64,000 bases of DNA from Fluviibacter phosphoraccumulans (GCF_016110345.1 NZ_AP019011.1:1612001-1676000); one strand, 5' to 3'; numbered from the stretch's first letter, positions 10,566 through 21,102 are shown. Notes: generated by a model from the letters alone, not told the origin. Translations and numbers: made by a program.

Positions 10566-11585
10566 ATGAAGGCAGTCTCTCTGCTCGTTGCACCGGCCTG
10601 GGTTGGCGATGCGGTGATGAGCGAGCCGCTCATCCGCAAAATTTCTGCGCACGACCAGTGCCCTGTTGATGTGCTGGCGCCGCCCTGGGTAGCACCGCTT
10701 TATGAGCGGATGCCCAACGTAGGCAGCGTGATCGCGGCCCCCTTCGCACATGGTCGCTTTGATCTCACAGCACGTTGGCAGCTTGGCCGTGCGCTGCGTG
10801 CGCACAGCTACCAGAACGCCTATATTCTGCCCAACTCGCTCAAGTCCGCATTACCCACTTTTTTTGCGGGCATCCCAAACCGTATCGGCTTTACGGGTGA
10901 GTCCCGTTACGGCTTGATCAACCAACGACAGAAACTCGATAAACAGTTGCTGCCGCGCATGGTAGATCGATTTCTAGCGCTGGGCCCGACAGGGCGCACT
11001 ACGCTTGATGCTGACATCCCTCAGCTATCGGCAGTACCGGGGGCATTTGAACGGCTGCGTCAGACCTTAGGCCTGACGCTCCATGGCAAGTTAGCGATAC
11101 TCTGCCCAGGTGCCGAATACGGCCCCGCCAAACGCTGGCCTGCCCAACACTTTGCCACGTTGGCGCATCGACTCAGCGAAGCAGGTTACACGATCTGGAC
11201 CATTGGCTCTGCCAAAGATCAGGAGATCGGCGCAAGCATAGAAGCGCTCAGTGATGGCAAAGCCATTAACCTGTGCGGCCGAACGAAACTGGCCGATGCC
11301 ATTGATCTGATGAGTGGTGCCGACATTGTGGTGAGCAACGATTCTGGCCTTATGCATGTGGGCGCGGCACTACATCGCCCTCTCATAGCACTCTTTGGCT
11401 CTTCTTCGCCACAATTCACCCCGCCACTGAGCAATCAGGTCGCCATTCTGCAGCACCCGGTGCCCTGCAGCCCCTGCTTTGCCCGCACGTGTCGCTACGG
11501 CCATCTGGACTGCCTAAACCTTTTATCGCCTGACTTGGTGATGACTTCGATCCGTACGCTCAATCAAGAAAGCCTCTCGGCATGA
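10566..11585 (+). CDS. waaF: ADP-heptose:LPS heptosyltransferase II
   Basis: WaaF adds the second L-glycero-D-manno-heptose to the lipopolysaccharide inner core at the cytoplasmic face of the inner membrane. The 339-residue GT9-family protein starts MKAVSLLVAPAWVGDAVMSEPL and has the C-terminal nucleotide-sugar site VSNDSGLMHVGAAL. The start at 10566 follows GGGGAGG by about 10 bases. The stop overlaps the next start as ATGA at 11582, pointing to translational coupling with the SnoaL-like gene. WaaC, the first heptosyltransferase, is not in the window. Confidence 0.92.
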   Translation: MKAVSLLVAPAWVGDAVMSEPLIRKISAHDQCPVDVLAPPWVAPLYERMPNVGSVIAAPFAHGRFDLTARWQLGRALRAHSYQNAYILPNSLKSALPTFFAGIPNRIGFTGESRYGLINQRQKLDKQLLPRMVDRFLALGPTGRTTLDADIPQLSAVPGAFERLRQTLGLTLHGKLAILCPGAEYGPAKRWPAQHFATLAHRLSEAGYTIWTIGSAKDQEIGASIEALSDGKAINLCGRTKLADAIDLMSGADIVVSNDSGLMHVGAALHRPLIALFGSSSPQFTPPLSNQVAILQHPVPCSPCFARTCRYGHLDCLNLLSPDLVMTSIRTLNQESLSA

Positions 11586-12073
11586 GTCTGCCCCTACCGA
11601 CTGCTCCCGTTCCCAATTTCGCCACACCCGATGAAGCTGAACAGGGCTTTTATGAAAGCCTGACGCAAGCCAATCTCGATGCACTGATGGCGGTCTGGGC
11701 GGATGAAGATGAAATCGTTTGCATTGATCCGGATGGCCGTCGCGCTGCTGGCCACGCGGCGATTCGCCAAGGTTGGCAATCTATTTTCAGCGGTTGCCAT
11801 CATCTGGAAATCGAAGTCATGAACGTGATGCGTTGGCAAAGCGGCCTAGTGGCCATTCATCTCGTTCAGGAAAGCGTTACCTTGTTCAGCGTGCCGGAAG
11901 AATTAACCGACCCCGAACATCCGAACACCCTGGTTAAGCGCAACGGCATCACCACGGCAATGAATGTCTACGTACGCGGTGGCAATGGCTGGCGCCTGGT
12001 ATGCCATCAGGCAACCGCACAACTGGCTTCAATCGAAGAACGGATTGCCGCTACGACGCACACCCTGCACTAG
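11582..12073 (+). CDS. SnoaL-like / NTF2-fold protein
   Basis: A 163-residue cytoplasmic protein. Residues from about 18 on (EQGFYESLTQANLDALMAVWADEDE ... AAGHAAIRQGW ... NGWRLVCHQA) follow the SnoaL-like/DUF4440 pattern of a cone-shaped NTF2 fold. No catalytic role can be assigned. Its ATG overlaps the waaF stop by four bases (ATGA), so it is coupled to waaF, and a YheT-type hydrolase follows after 12 bases. The partnership is conserved in related genomes as far as I recall, but the function is unknown. Confidence 0.7.
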   Translation: MSLPLPTAPVPNFATPDEAEQGFYESLTQANLDALMAVWADEDEIVCIDPDGRRAAGHAAIRQGWQSIFSGCHHLEIEVMNVMRWQSGLVAIHLVQESVTLFSVPEELTDPEHPNTLVKRNGITTAMNVYVRGGNGWRLVCHQATAQLASIEERIAATTHTLH

Positions 12074-12085
12074 CGCTCATAGTCC

Positions 12086-13066
12086 ATGCTGCCGCTCTCC
12101 CCTTATCAGGCACCCTTCTTCCTGTTCAATGGTCACTTACAGACCTTGTGGCCGGTCTGGCTGAACCTGCGCAAACCTGTGGTTGCTTGGCCACGGGAGC
12201 GCTGGGATACTCCTGATGGCGATTTCATCGATGTCGACTGCATCAACCAGGGTGCCATCGACCAGCCTGTGGTGATTTTTTTTCATGGCCTGGAAGGCAG
12301 TTCACAATCGCATTACGCACGCGGTATGGCGGCTGTATTACAGCAGATCGGCTGGACCGGTTTTATGCCACATTTTCGCGGTTGCAGTGGCGAACTGAAT
12401 CGCTTGCCCCGCGCCTATCACTCGGGAGATTCCGCAGAGATTGACTGGATCCTTCGTCACTTCAAGCAACGTGATCCACAGCGCACCTACTTTGCTGCCG
12501 GGGTTTCACTCGGTGGCAATGCCCTGATGAAGTGGTTGGGCGAGCAAGGCGCGGCCGCCAATCAAGTCATTCAGGCGGCGGCGGCTGTCAGCCCGCCCAT
12601 GGACGTGGGCGCCTGCGGTGCCTGGTTAGACCAAGGCGCCAATCGCAGTGTGTACACCCAGCACTTTCTGCGCACCATGAAACTGCAGAGTGAAGCGCGG
12701 CTTGAACGCTTCCCCGGGCTCTTTGACGCAACACGCATGCGGGCTGCCAGCACCCTGCGTGAATTTGATGACACCGTCACCGCACCCTTGCATGGCTTTA
12801 ACAGTGTTGACGACTACTGGACACAAGCTTCGGCACTGCCCGTGCTTAACGGTATACGTACCCCAACGCTACTGCTGATGCCGCGTAATGATCCTTTTTT
12901 ACCGGCATCCTGTTACCCAATGCAAACCCCGGCGAGCGTTACCCTGGAAACGCCCGCGACCGGCGGGCACGTCGGTTTCAGCGGCGGTCGCGGTACCGGC
13001 AAAGACCTGTGGCTGCCGTCCCGTATAATTAATTTCTTTGCACAATCTATCGGTATAAAAACCTAA
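12086..13066 (+). CDS. Alpha/beta hydrolase, YheT family
   Basis: A 326-residue alpha/beta-hydrolase. FFLFNGHLQTLWP near the N-terminus is the YheT-family hallmark; FFHGLEGSSQSHYA gives the oxyanion region and GVSLGGNALMKW the nucleophile elbow with the catalytic Ser. LLLMPRNDPFLP and GGHVGF supply the expected Asp and His. The family are esterases/hydrolases of uncertain natural substrate, usually cytoplasmic. It is third in the waaF row and precedes the phosphomannomutase by 31 bases. Confidence 0.85.
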   Translation: MLPLSPYQAPFFLFNGHLQTLWPVWLNLRKPVVAWPRERWDTPDGDFIDVDCINQGAIDQPVVIFFHGLEGSSQSHYARGMAAVLQQIGWTGFMPHFRGCSGELNRLPRAYHSGDSAEIDWILRHFKQRDPQRTYFAAGVSLGGNALMKWLGEQGAAANQVIQAAAAVSPPMDVGACGAWLDQGANRSVYTQHFLRTMKLQSEARLERFPGLFDATRMRAASTLREFDDTVTAPLHGFNSVDDYWTQASALPVLNGIRTPTLLLMPRNDPFLPASCYPMQTPASVTLETPATGGHVGFSGGRGTGKDLWLPSRIINFFAQSIGIKT

Positions 13067-13097
13067 CACCGATTCTTAACCAAGAGCCTGACCGACC

Positions 13098-14501
13098 ATG
13101 TCTGCTACCCGTTTCGCTATTCCTGCCCTGCCCGCATCGATTTTCAAAGCCTACGATATTCGCGGCATCGTCGATGACACACTGACTCCCGACGTTGTAC
13201 GCGCTGTCGGCTTAGGCCTTGGCACGCTGGCACGTGAGCGTGGCGTCAAAGCCATTGCCGTTGGCCGCGATGGTCGTCTCTCGGGCCCATCGTTGTCGCA
13301 AGCGCTACAAGAAGGCATTATTGCTGCGGGCATTGATGCGATTGACGTAGGCTGCGTACCAACGCCTGTCACTTACTTTTCCGGTTTTGAGCTGGAAACC
13401 TATTCGTGCGTGTCGGTCACGGGCAGCCACAACCCACCGGATTACAACGGCCTAAAAATGGTCGTCGCTGGCGAAACTTTGTCAGGCGATGCCATTCAGG
13501 CACTCAAGCAACGTATCGAAGCTGGCGATGTGCACTGGGCGGATCAACCCGGCCAGATGCGAGTGGCGGATGTGAAATCGGCTTATCTGGATCGCATTGT
13601 GGGTGATGTGAAACTTGCCCGCCCGATGACGATTGCCGTGGATTGCGGCAACGGCGTTGCCGGTGAACTGGCCCCCGAGCTGTTCAAGCGCATGGGCTGC
13701 ACAGTGATACCCCTATTCTGTGAAATCGATGGCACCTTCCCGAACCACCATCCGGACCCCTCCAAACCTGAAAACCTGAAAGACCTGGTCGCTGAACTCA
13801 CCAGGACCGATGCAGAAATCGGTCTGGCGTTTGATGGTGATGGCGATCGCTTGGGCGTTGTCACCAAAGACGGCCAGATCATCTTCCCGGATCGCCAGAT
13901 GATGCTCTTTGCACAGGATGTGCTGAGCCGTTGCCCTGGCGCCGACATCATTTTTGACGTGAAGTGTTCCCGCCTGCTGGGCGATGCGATTCGTGCCGCC
14001 GGTGGCAAGCCGCTGATGTGGAAAACTGGCCATGCGCTGATTAAAGCCAAGCTCAAGGAAACAGGTGCCCCGCTGGCGGGCGAAATGAGCGGCCACGTAT
14101 TCTTTAAAGAACGCTGGTTTGGTTTTGATGACGGTCTGTACACCGGCGCGCGCTTACTCGAGATTTTGTCGCGCGCGCCAGATGCCAACCCGGTGCTGAC
14201 GTCGCTACCCAATAGCCAGAGCACCCCGGAACTGAACATCAGCATGAAAGAAGGCGAGCCGCACGCGCTGATGGCTGAGTTAGCCATTGCACCGGATTTC
14301 CCCGGTGCGCGTGACGTGATCACGATTGATGGCTTACGCGTGGAATATGAAGACGGATTTGGTCTGGCCCGCCCATCAAATACCACGCCCGTCGTTGTGC
14401 TGCGTTTTGAGGCGGACAATGCGGCAGCCCTGGAACGAATTCAGGCTGAATTCCGCCGTGTCCTTAACCAGGCACGCCCGGGTCTAAAGCTGCCGTTCTA
14501 A
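13098..14501 (+). CDS. manB: Phosphomannomutase/phosphoglucomutase
   Basis: Interconverts mannose or glucose 1- and 6-phosphates for polysaccharide and LPS precursors (AlgC/ManB type). The 467-residue protein carries the catalytic phosphoserine loop SVTGSHNPPDYNGLKM, the metal loop AFDGDGDRLGVV and the sugar-binding GEMSGHVFF, in the standard four-domain order of alpha-D-phosphohexomutases. An algC-like name is equally reasonable; substrate preference cannot be read from sequence. A terminator-like hairpin follows. Confidence 0.92.
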   Translation: MSATRFAIPALPASIFKAYDIRGIVDDTLTPDVVRAVGLGLGTLARERGVKAIAVGRDGRLSGPSLSQALQEGIIAAGIDAIDVGCVPTPVTYFSGFELETYSCVSVTGSHNPPDYNGLKMVVAGETLSGDAIQALKQRIEAGDVHWADQPGQMRVADVKSAYLDRIVGDVKLARPMTIAVDCGNGVAGELAPELFKRMGCTVIPLFCEIDGTFPNHHPDPSKPENLKDLVAELTRTDAEIGLAFDGDGDRLGVVTKDGQIIFPDRQMMLFAQDVLSRCPGADIIFDVKCSRLLGDAIRAAGGKPLMWKTGHALIKAKLKETGAPLAGEMSGHVFFKERWFGFDDGLYTGARLLEILSRAPDANPVLTSLPNSQSTPELNISMKEGEPHALMAELAIAPDFPGARDVITIDGLRVEYEDGFGLARPSNTTPVVVLRFEADNAAALERIQAEFRRVLNQARPGLKLPF

Positions 14502-14517
14502 GCGGGCTGGACAATGA

Positions 14518-14543
14518 GCTGCTAGGCTGCTAGCAGCTTATTT
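14518..14543 (+). terminator. Terminator-like hairpin after the phosphomannomutase gene
   Basis: An 8-bp perfect stem GCTGCTAG / CTAGCAGC with a GCTG loop at 14518-14537 is followed by TTATTT. It lies 16 bases after the stop and directly against the stop of the convergent small gene. Confidence 0.6.
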
Positions 14544-14852
14544 GCCGCTCAGGCTACGGCGGTTATAGTCTTTGTCACCGGGCATGATGTAACGACCAAT
14601 ACCGAACACCCCGCCCTGAGCACCCTCTGGACGTAGTTTATTTTCCGGGAACTGCTCGGCCACTTTTTTAGCTTCTGCTGCCTTGGTCGTATTGACGTAT
14701 TCCCAACGGCCATTCGGAAACAGCAGTACATCTTCACCTTTGGCCGTTTTGCCCGCAAGGGGCGTACGGTCTGGTGTATCGGCAATATCTGCCAAGGCCA
14801 GAGGGGTCACTGCCAAGATCAGCGCAGCTAAGACAACCGGAAGCTGTTTCAT
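14538..14852 (-). CDS. Small exported protein of unknown function
   Basis: A 104-residue protein. Residues 1-22 (MKQLPVVLAALILAVTPLALA) are a signal peptide; the mature chain begins DIADTPDR and contains KGEDVLLFPNGRWEYV, a short beta-like segment, then a charged C-terminus. I do not recognise the family. The start at 14852 is used because it begins the signal peptide and lies 1 base after the alaS stop; the longer frame to 14993 only overlaps alaS. It is probably cotranscribed with alaS. Confidence 0.7.
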   Translation of the reverse strand: MKQLPVVLAALILAVTPLALADIADTPDRTPLAGKTAKGEDVLLFPNGRWEYVNTTKAAEAKKVAEQFPENKLRPEGAQGGVFGIGRYIMPGDKDYNRRSLSGK

Positions 14853-14853
14853 A

Positions 14854-17478
14854 TTAACGCTCCGCCACCCAAGCGTTGACCGAAGCCAATGCGCTGGCCA
14901 GATTGGCTGGCTGCGTACCGCCGGCCTGCGCCATATCTGGGCGACCGCCGCCCTTACCGCCGACTTGTCCGGCAACAAAGTTGACCAATTCACCGGCCTT
15001 GAAGCGACTCGTCAGATCAGCGGTAACGCCCGCGATGACAGATACTTTTTCACCTTCGGCGACGCCTAATACGATGACCGCCGATTTGAGCTGATCTTTC
15101 AGCTGATCCAGCGTTTCTCGCAAAGCCGATCCACTCACACCTTCAAGTTTGACGGCTAGCACAGACACACCATTCACAGTCTGCGCCTGCCCGGCCAGAT
15201 CACCGCCTTGAGCCGCAGCCAGCTTCGATTGCAGCCGGGCCACTTCTTTTTCCTGAACCTTGATCCCTTCCAGCACCGCAGCAATGCGCGTCGGCGCTTC
15301 AGCCGGTTTGCACTTCACCAAGCCGGCAATTTCATTGAGCGCCTGACGACGGAACTGGACGGCTGCCAGAGCGTAATCGCCCGTGAGTGCTTCGATACGT
15401 CGCACACCAGCCGCTACGCCGGATTCGGCGATGATGGTGAAGAGACCGATATCGCCTGTACGGCTGACGTGCGTCCCACCACACAATTCGCGGGAGGTGC
15501 CGATATCGAGTACGCGCACCGTATCGCCATATTTCTCGCCAAAGAGCATCATGGCGCCCAGGCGCTGCGCATCTTCAATACCCATCTCCCGCGCTTCACT
15601 CGGCAGGTTGCGCATGATCTCGCGATTAACGATGTCTTCCACGGCGCAAATCTGCTCAGACGACATCGGTGCGTTATGTGCAAAATCAAAACGCGTTTTT
15701 TCGGCATCCACCAAGGAGCCCTTCTGTTGCACATGCTCGCCGAGCACTTCGCGCAAGGCTTTATGCATCAGGTGCGTAGCCGAGTGGTTGCGCATCGTGC
15801 GCTCACGATCAACCACGTTCACGGACGCCTGAACAGAGTTTCCAACGGTCAGCGCGCCTTCGCGCAGCGTGCCATGATGCCCAAAGACCTGCGGCTGAAT
15901 CTTCTGGGTGTCTTCCACCAGAAACTCGCCGTGAACCGATTTCAACACACCATTGTCGCCGACCTGGCCACCGGATTCGGCATAGAACGGTGTCTGATCG
16001 AGCACCACTACGCCGGCTTCACCCGCCTTAAGTTCATTGACCGCAACACCGTCACGATAGAGTGCCACGACATTGGCTTCAACCGCCATGCGGTCATAAC
16101 CTTCAAAGCGGGTTTGCGGGCCTTCGTAGACCAGCGCCGTCGCCATATGGAATTTACCGGCGGCACGCGCCTGATCCCGTTGACGGGTCATGGCCGCATC
16201 AAAGCCTGCCTCATCCACATTGAGCTCACGCTCACGACAGACATCAGCCGTTAGATCGAGCGGGAAGCCATACGTGTCGTGCAGCTTGAACGCCAGATCG
16301 CCATCCAACACACCACCGGCCGGCAAACCAGCCAAAGCGCCGTCCAGAATTTCCATACCATGCGCGATGGTTTCGAAGAAGCGCTCTTCTTCCAGGCGCA
16401 GGATGTCGGTGACGCGTTGTTCGGCACGGGCCAGTTCTGGATAGGCTTCACCCATCTCGGCCACTAGCGCCGATACCAGGGTATTAAAGAAGGGGGTGCG
16501 CGCACCCAGCTTGTAGCCATGACGAATCGCTCGGCGGACGATACGACGCAGCACATAACCACGACCTTCGTTACCCGGAATCACACCATCGACAATCAGG
16601 AACGCACAGGCACGAATGTGATCAGCAATCACTTTCAGTGACGCCGCATCAATCGCCGCTTCACCGCCCGCCACATGCACGGCCTTTTGGGCAGCCGCAA
16701 TCAAGCTCTGGAATAGATCGATCTCATAGTTGCTGTGCACGTGCTGAAGCACGGCAGCAATACGCTCAAGCCCCATACCGGTATCGACGCAAGGACGCGG
16801 CAGCGGATGCAGGACACCCGCTTCATCACGGTTGAACTGCATGAACACCAGGTTCCAGATCTCGATGTAGCGATCGCCATCTTCTTCAGGTGATCCCGGT
16901 GGGCCACCCCAGATGTCGGCGCCATGATCGTAAAAAATTTCGGTACACGGACCACACGGGCCGGTATCCGCCATTTGCCAGAAGTTGTCTGATGCGTAGC
17001 GGGCACCCTTATTGTCACCGATGCGGATGATGCGTTCTTTCGGCACGCCCACTTCATTCGCCCAGATGTCGTAGGCTTCGTCATCTTCCTGATAAACCGT
17101 GACCCAGAGCTTTTCTTTGGGCAAGCCATAAACACCGGTCAGTAGTTCCCAGGCAAAGTTGATGGCGTCGCGTTTGAAGTAATCACCAAAGCTGAAGTTA
17201 CCCAGCATTTCAAAGAAGGTGTGGTGACGTGCGGTATAGCCGACGTTTTCCAGATCGTTATGTTTACCACCAGCACGCACACTGCGCTGTGAAGAGGTCG
17301 CACGCGTGTAAGGACGTTTATCCTGACCTAAAAACACATCCTTGAACTGAACCATGCCCGAGTTGGTAAAAAGCAGAGTCGGGTCGTTTCCCGGCACCAG
17401 CGAACTGGAAGGCACAATCGTGTGCCCTTTGGATTCGTAGAAACGGAGAAACTTTTCCCGGATTTCATTGCTTTTCAT
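14854..17478 (-). CDS. alaS: Alanine--tRNA ligase
   Basis: AlaRS, 874 residues, charges tRNA-Ala. The N-terminal class II catalytic domain includes [15 protein letters not shown] and [19 protein letters not shown]. The editing domain carries HSATHLMH and the CGGTH zinc/editing site. The C-terminal C-Ala domain ends [11 protein letters not shown]. All regions are present and the length is standard. A small exported protein gene follows with one base between. Confidence 0.98.
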   Translation of the reverse strand: MKSNEIREKFLRFYESKGHTIVPSSSLVPGNDPTLLFTNSGMVQFKDVFLGQDKRPYTRATSSQRSVRAGGKHNDLENVGYTARHHTFFEMLGNFSFGDYFKRDAINFAWELLTGVYGLPKEKLWVTVYQEDDEAYDIWANEVGVPKERIIRIGDNKGARYASDNFWQMADTGPCGPCTEIFYDHGADIWGGPPGSPEEDGDRYIEIWNLVFMQFNRDEAGVLHPLPRPCVDTGMGLERIAAVLQHVHSNYEIDLFQSLIAAAQKAVHVAGGEAAIDAASLKVIADHIRACAFLIVDGVIPGNEGRGYVLRRIVRRAIRHGYKLGARTPFFNTLVSALVAEMGEAYPELARAEQRVTDILRLEEERFFETIAHGMEILDGALAGLPAGGVLDGDLAFKLHDTYGFPLDLTADVCRERELNVDEAGFDAAMTRQRDQARAAGKFHMATALVYEGPQTRFEGYDRMAVEANVVALYRDGVAVNELKAGEAGVVVLDQTPFYAESGGQVGDNGVLKSVHGEFLVEDTQKIQPQVFGHHGTLREGALTVGNSVQASVNVVDRERTMRNHSATHLMHKALREVLGEHVQQKGSLVDAEKTRFDFAHNAPMSSEQICAVEDIVNREIMRNLPSEAREMGIEDAQRLGAMMLFGEKYGDTVRVLDIGTSRELCGGTHVSRTGDIGLFTIIAESGVAAGVRRIEALTGDYALAAVQFRRQALNEIAGLVKCKPAEAPTRIAAVLEGIKVQEKEVARLQSKLAAAQGGDLAGQAQTVNGVSVLAVKLEGVSGSALRETLDQLKDQLKSAVIVLGVAEGEKVSVIAGVTADLTSRFKAGELVNFVAGQVGGKGGGRPDMAQAGGTQPANLASALASVNAWVAER

Positions 17479-17523
17479 AACGGGGTGGTCCTAGTGCGAA
17501 TGCTGAGAGTTTGTCTGGTGAAA

Positions 17524-18804
17524 TTACTTACGGCGCGCTTTGCCTGTGCTCGCAACGGTGGGTAGCGATTTGTAGACTGCCTGACCACGAGCAACTGCCG
17601 CATCAAGTGCACTCTTGGCCGACTTTTTACCCATGAACACGGCTTCCATTTCTTCATCCACAATCTGACGCAGTTGTGGATTGAATGAAATCCAGCCCAC
17701 GGTTGCACCCGCAGCCGCTGGCTTCATCACATTGACCAGCCCCAGATCCTGGGCCTTTAGTTCGTCACGCAGCAACTTACTTTGAGCACCGGCTTGGGCG
17801 GCAGGCGTCAGCGGCAGGAAGCCACCCTGGCGGGCAATCACCAGCTGGGTTTGCGGGGTAAGCGTGTATTCGAGGAACTTGGCAGCGGCTTTGTACTCAT
17901 CCTTGCTGTGGCCCTGTCCCACCCAGAAGGCAGCACCCGAAGCCAGCGTATTGAATGGGGCACCCGCATTGTCGTCAATCACTGGCAACGGGGCCACACC
18001 GAAGTCGATGTTTTTCTCGGCTTGCAGCTCAGAAACCAGATCGGCATTGGTCGTAATCATGGCGCACTCACCCTTGGTGAAATGCGCATCGGCTTCATTA
18101 GCGCGACCAAAACTGGTGAAGTACTCCGTCTTGTACCAGGACGTCAGACGGGCCAGGTGGCGCACTTGAATCAGGGTGTTGAAGGCCAGCTTGCCATCGG
18201 TGGTCACCGTCGGCGCACCAGACCAGGCCGACACGTTGTCGATGTGCACCCACACCGGCCACGAGGTCGTGTAGCCACAGTTAATGCGTGAATTGACGAT
18301 CTTACCCGTCATGTCCTGCATTTCTTCCCAGGTCTTGGGCGGCTTGTTCGGATCGAGACCCGCTTGCTTGAAGAGTTCCTTGTTCCAGAACAGCACCGGC
18401 GTCGTAAAGGCGACCGGCAGGGCTTGTAACTGATTATTCACCGTCACCGAGTTACGCAACGGTTCAGCAATCGTCTTGGGATTGAACTTGACCTTGTTAT
18501 CTGCCAGTAGCTTTTCTACCGAAACATAGGCGTTAGGGTTGTTCAGATAATTGGCCAAATCGGTGCGCGTTGCCAGGTTTAGAACAGAAGGTTTACCGTT
18601 CGGTGCACGTTTTACCAGCTGTACCTCAACATCCTTATTGCTCTCGTTGAAGCGGCTGACTAAATGCTGGAGCTCTTTGGCATGCTGACCTTCCAGCTGA
18701 TGCGCCAGCGACAGTTCGGTTTTAGCAAAGGCAGCGCTCACCGGCAACAACAAGGTCAGCAGTAACGATGAGCGACGAACAAAAGCGGTCTTTGCTTGAA
18801 ACAT
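17524..18804 (-). CDS. ugpB: ABC transporter substrate-binding protein, UgpB-like (orphan)
   Basis: A 426-residue periplasmic binding protein. Residues 1-27 are a signal peptide (SSLLLTLLLPVSAAFA). The body resembles sn-glycerol-3-phosphate binding protein UgpB: TELSLAHQLEGQHAKELQ, TRTDLANYLNN, WNKELFKQAGLDPNKPPKTWEE. Homologues serve glycerol-3-phosphate or glycerophosphodiester uptake. No permease or ATPase gene (ugpA, E, C) is adjacent, so it must pair with components elsewhere or be vestigial. Start 18804 is chosen for the signal peptide and GGA about 9 bases upstream. Confidence 0.85.
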   Translation of the reverse strand: MFQAKTAFVRRSSLLLTLLLPVSAAFAKTELSLAHQLEGQHAKELQHLVSRFNESNKDVEVQLVKRAPNGKPSVLNLATRTDLANYLNNPNAYVSVEKLLADNKVKFNPKTIAEPLRNSVTVNNQLQALPVAFTTPVLFWNKELFKQAGLDPNKPPKTWEEMQDMTGKIVNSRINCGYTTSWPVWVHIDNVSAWSGAPTVTTDGKLAFNTLIQVRHLARLTSWYKTEYFTSFGRANEADAHFTKGECAMITTNADLVSELQAEKNIDFGVAPLPVIDDNAGAPFNTLASGAAFWVGQGHSKDEYKAAAKFLEYTLTPQTQLVIARQGGFLPLTPAAQAGAQSKLLRDELKAQDLGLVNVMKPAAAGATVGWISFNPQLRQIVDEEMEAVFMGKKSAKSALDAAVARGQAVYKSLPTVASTGKARRK

Positions 18805-18916
18805 AGTCGGAGTCCTTTGAGAGCATGAAGGTGTTGCGGCGAAATTGATTAGATCAATCCGCGCCAAAACCCTGAATTATACGGATTTAAGGGCAAAATC
18901 TGGCATTTTGGCTGTG

Positions 18917-18922
18917 TATAAT
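18917..18922 (+). promoter_or_regulatory. Candidate -10 box (TATAAT) abutting the helicase start
   Basis: A consensus TATAAT lies 6 bases before the ATG at 18929. A start point 6-7 bases downstream would fall on or beside the ATG, giving a leaderless mRNA. No good -35 is visible at the usual spacing, so the promoter assignment is weak. Confidence 0.3.
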
Positions 18923-18928
18923 CAATGC

Positions 18929-20449
18929 ATGACTGAACTGATTGCGGACGATACCCCGCCGACCCCGACTTTTGCCGAACTGGGTCTTGATCCTGCCATT
19001 GTGCGGGCAATTACCGACACGGGTTACACCACCCCGACCCCCATCCAGGCCGCCGCCATTCCCGCTGTGATGGGTGGCCGCGACCTCAAGGCTTGCGCAC
19101 AGACAGGCACTGGCAAAACAGCCGCCTTCAGCCTGCCTTTGCTCCAGAGATTGCTGCCCCATGCCAATGCCAGCACCTCTCCGGCTAAACACCCGGTACG
19201 CGCACTGATCCTGACGCCGACCCGCGAACTCGCGATTCAGGTCTATGACAACCTGAAGGAATACGGCAAATATCTGCCCTACCGCATTGCCTGCGTGTAT
19301 GGCGGTACGGACATTAAGCCCCAGATTGCTGAACTGAAGCTGGGCGTGGAATTTCTGGTCGCAACACCGGGTCGCTTTCTGGATCTGGTCGAACAAAAAG
19401 CCGTTAATCTACAATCGGTGCAAGCCTTGGTATTAGACGAGGCAGATCGCATGCTGGACATGGGTTTTATTCCCGACATCCAGCGCATTTTGAATCTGCT
19501 GCCTAAAACGCGTCAGGGTCTGCTGTTTTCAGCCACGTTCTCAACCGAAATCCAGCGGCTGGCCGATACCATGCTGCAAAACCCCGAATACATCGAAGTC
19601 GCCAAGCGCAACAGCGTCTCCGACACCATTACCCACCAAGTGCACCCGGTGGCTGAGTCTCGAAAAATGGCGCTGCTGGTCAATCTGTTACGCACCGGCA
19701 CCATGAACCAGGCGCTGGTCTTTGTGCGCACCAAACAAGGCTGTAGCCGTCTGGCCCGCGCCCTGCAACACGCGGGCATTAAAACGGATGCTATTCACGG
19801 TGACAAATCGCAATCAGAACGCATGAAGGCCTTGAGCGCATTCAAAGCAGGAGAGATGCAGGCACTCGTTGCAACGGATGTGGCCGCGCGCGGCATCGAC
19901 ATTGAAGAGCTGCCCTACGTCGTTAATTACGAATTGCCGCACACCCCGGAAGACTACGTTCACCGGATTGGCCGTACGGGCCGTGCTGGCAACTTGGGCA
20001 ATGCCTTGTCACTGGTTAGCGCCGACGAAACCGGCTACCTGGCCGATATCGAAAAGCTGATCAACAAGCCCATCACCCAGATTGTGGTGCCGGGTTTTGA
20101 ACCTGAAGAGGACTGGTGCTATCCCCCCTCCGGCAAAAAACGGGATCGCAGCGCGCTGAATTCTAATCGAAGCACAGAGCGCAGTCCTCGCGGCGAGCGT
20201 AGTGACCGCAACGAACGTTCAGAACGACGACCGGAACGCTCCGACCGACCGCATCAGGACCGTACGCGCAGTCATTACACGCCCAAGCCTTCAACCGTTG
20301 CTGCTGATGGGTTTGACTTCAACAAACCCTATGAGTCAACGGCTAGCACCCCGAGCAACGCGAACGATACCAAACCAGCCGCCCCTTCGCGCCGGCCAGG
20401 TCGCATGGTGGCCGCGCTACTGGGCGGCATTAAAAAAACCCAACCCTAA
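18929..20449 (+). CDS. rhlE: DEAD-box RNA helicase, RhlE-like
   Basis: ATP-dependent RNA helicase of about 506 residues. In order: [15 protein letters not shown]-motif region, [11 protein letters not shown] (Walker A), PTRELAIQV (Ia), VATPGR (Ib), VLDEADRML (II), LFSATFS (III), [13 protein letters not shown] (V) and [10 protein letters not shown] (VI). The C-terminal 110 residues are Arg/Ser-rich ([17 protein letters not shown]) and basic, as in RhlE proteins acting in ribosome assembly or RNA decay. No ribosome-binding site precedes 18929, while TATAAT does, so the message may be leaderless. Alternative: start TTG at 18845. Confidence 0.9.
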   Translation: MTELIADDTPPTPTFAELGLDPAIVRAITDTGYTTPTPIQAAAIPAVMGGRDLKACAQTGTGKTAAFSLPLLQRLLPHANASTSPAKHPVRALILTPTRELAIQVYDNLKEYGKYLPYRIACVYGGTDIKPQIAELKLGVEFLVATPGRFLDLVEQKAVNLQSVQALVLDEADRMLDMGFIPDIQRILNLLPKTRQGLLFSATFSTEIQRLADTMLQNPEYIEVAKRNSVSDTITHQVHPVAESRKMALLVNLLRTGTMNQALVFVRTKQGCSRLARALQHAGIKTDAIHGDKSQSERMKALSAFKAGEMQALVATDVAARGIDIEELPYVVNYELPHTPEDYVHRIGRTGRAGNLGNALSLVSADETGYLADIEKLINKPITQIVVPGFEPEEDWCYPPSGKKRDRSALNSNRSTERSPRGERSDRNERSERRPERSDRPHQDRTRSHYTPKPSTVAADGFDFNKPYESTASTPSNANDTKPAAPSRRPGRMVAALLGGIKKTQP

Positions 20450-20467
20450 TTATCAACGGAGCAGATC

Positions 20468-21034
20468 ATGGGTAATCGACTAAGCAAGATCGTAACGCGC
20501 ACCGGCGATAGCGGTACCACCGGCCTGGGTGATGGCTCACGTGTCGGCAAGGACAGCCCGCGCATTGATACGCTGGGCGAGCTGGATGAGCTGAACTCGG
20601 CCATCGGTGTACTGCTGGCCGAAACGCTGCCGGAACCTTGTGGCAGCAAGATTCGTGAATGCCTGCTGACGGTACAGAATCACCTGTTTGATCTGGGTGG
20701 CGAGATCTGTATTCCGGGCCACAACAGCATCAGTGAAGAACATGTCACGCTGCTCGAGGGCTGGGCTGAACAATACAACGCCGATCTACCGCCCCTCAAA
20801 GAGTTCATCCTGCCCGGCGGCACACGCCCGGCAGCACTGGCGCATCTGTCACGCACCATCTGCCGTCGCGCCGAGCGTTCCATCGTTCATCTCGGTCATA
20901 ACGAAGCCGTCTCGGTGCACGCCCGCCAATACTTGAACCGTTTGTCGGATCTACTCTTTGTGCTGGGTCGAACGCTCAATCGCGCCGGCGATGGCAAAGG
21001 CGACATTCTCTGGAACAATCCCCGCAACCGCTAA
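20468..21034 (+). CDS. Cob(I)yrinic acid a,c-diamide adenosyltransferase, PduO type
   Basis: Transfers the adenosyl group of ATP to cob(I)alamin to make coenzyme B12. The 188-residue protein has the PduO N-terminal ATP motif (RTGDSGTTGLGDGSRVGKDSPRI), the helical bundle LGELDELNSAIGVL and the cobalamin-proximal RTICRRAERSIV and LNRLSDLLFVL segments. It follows the helicase by 18 bases on the same strand. No cobalamin synthesis genes are nearby, so it probably serves salvage of imported corrinoids. Confidence 0.93.
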   Translation: MGNRLSKIVTRTGDSGTTGLGDGSRVGKDSPRIDTLGELDELNSAIGVLLAETLPEPCGSKIRECLLTVQNHLFDLGGEICIPGHNSISEEHVTLLEGWAEQYNADLPPLKEFILPGGTRPAALAHLSRTICRRAERSIVHLGHNEAVSVHARQYLNRLSDLLFVLGRTLNRAGDGKGDILWNNPRNR

Positions 21035-21056
21035 CGGGACCTGGGTCAGCACCATG

Positions 21057-21085
21057 AAAAAGACCGGCCTGAGCCGGGCTTTTTG
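21057..21085. terminator. Bidirectional terminator between the adenosyltransferase and aroG
   Basis: An 8-bp stem with one mismatch, AGACCGGC / GCCGGGCT, with a CTGA loop, is flanked by A-rich sequence on one side and TTTTT on the other. It lies between convergent genes and can serve both. Confidence 0.7.
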
Positions 21086-21102
21086 CGTTTAAAGCAGAAC
21101 GA

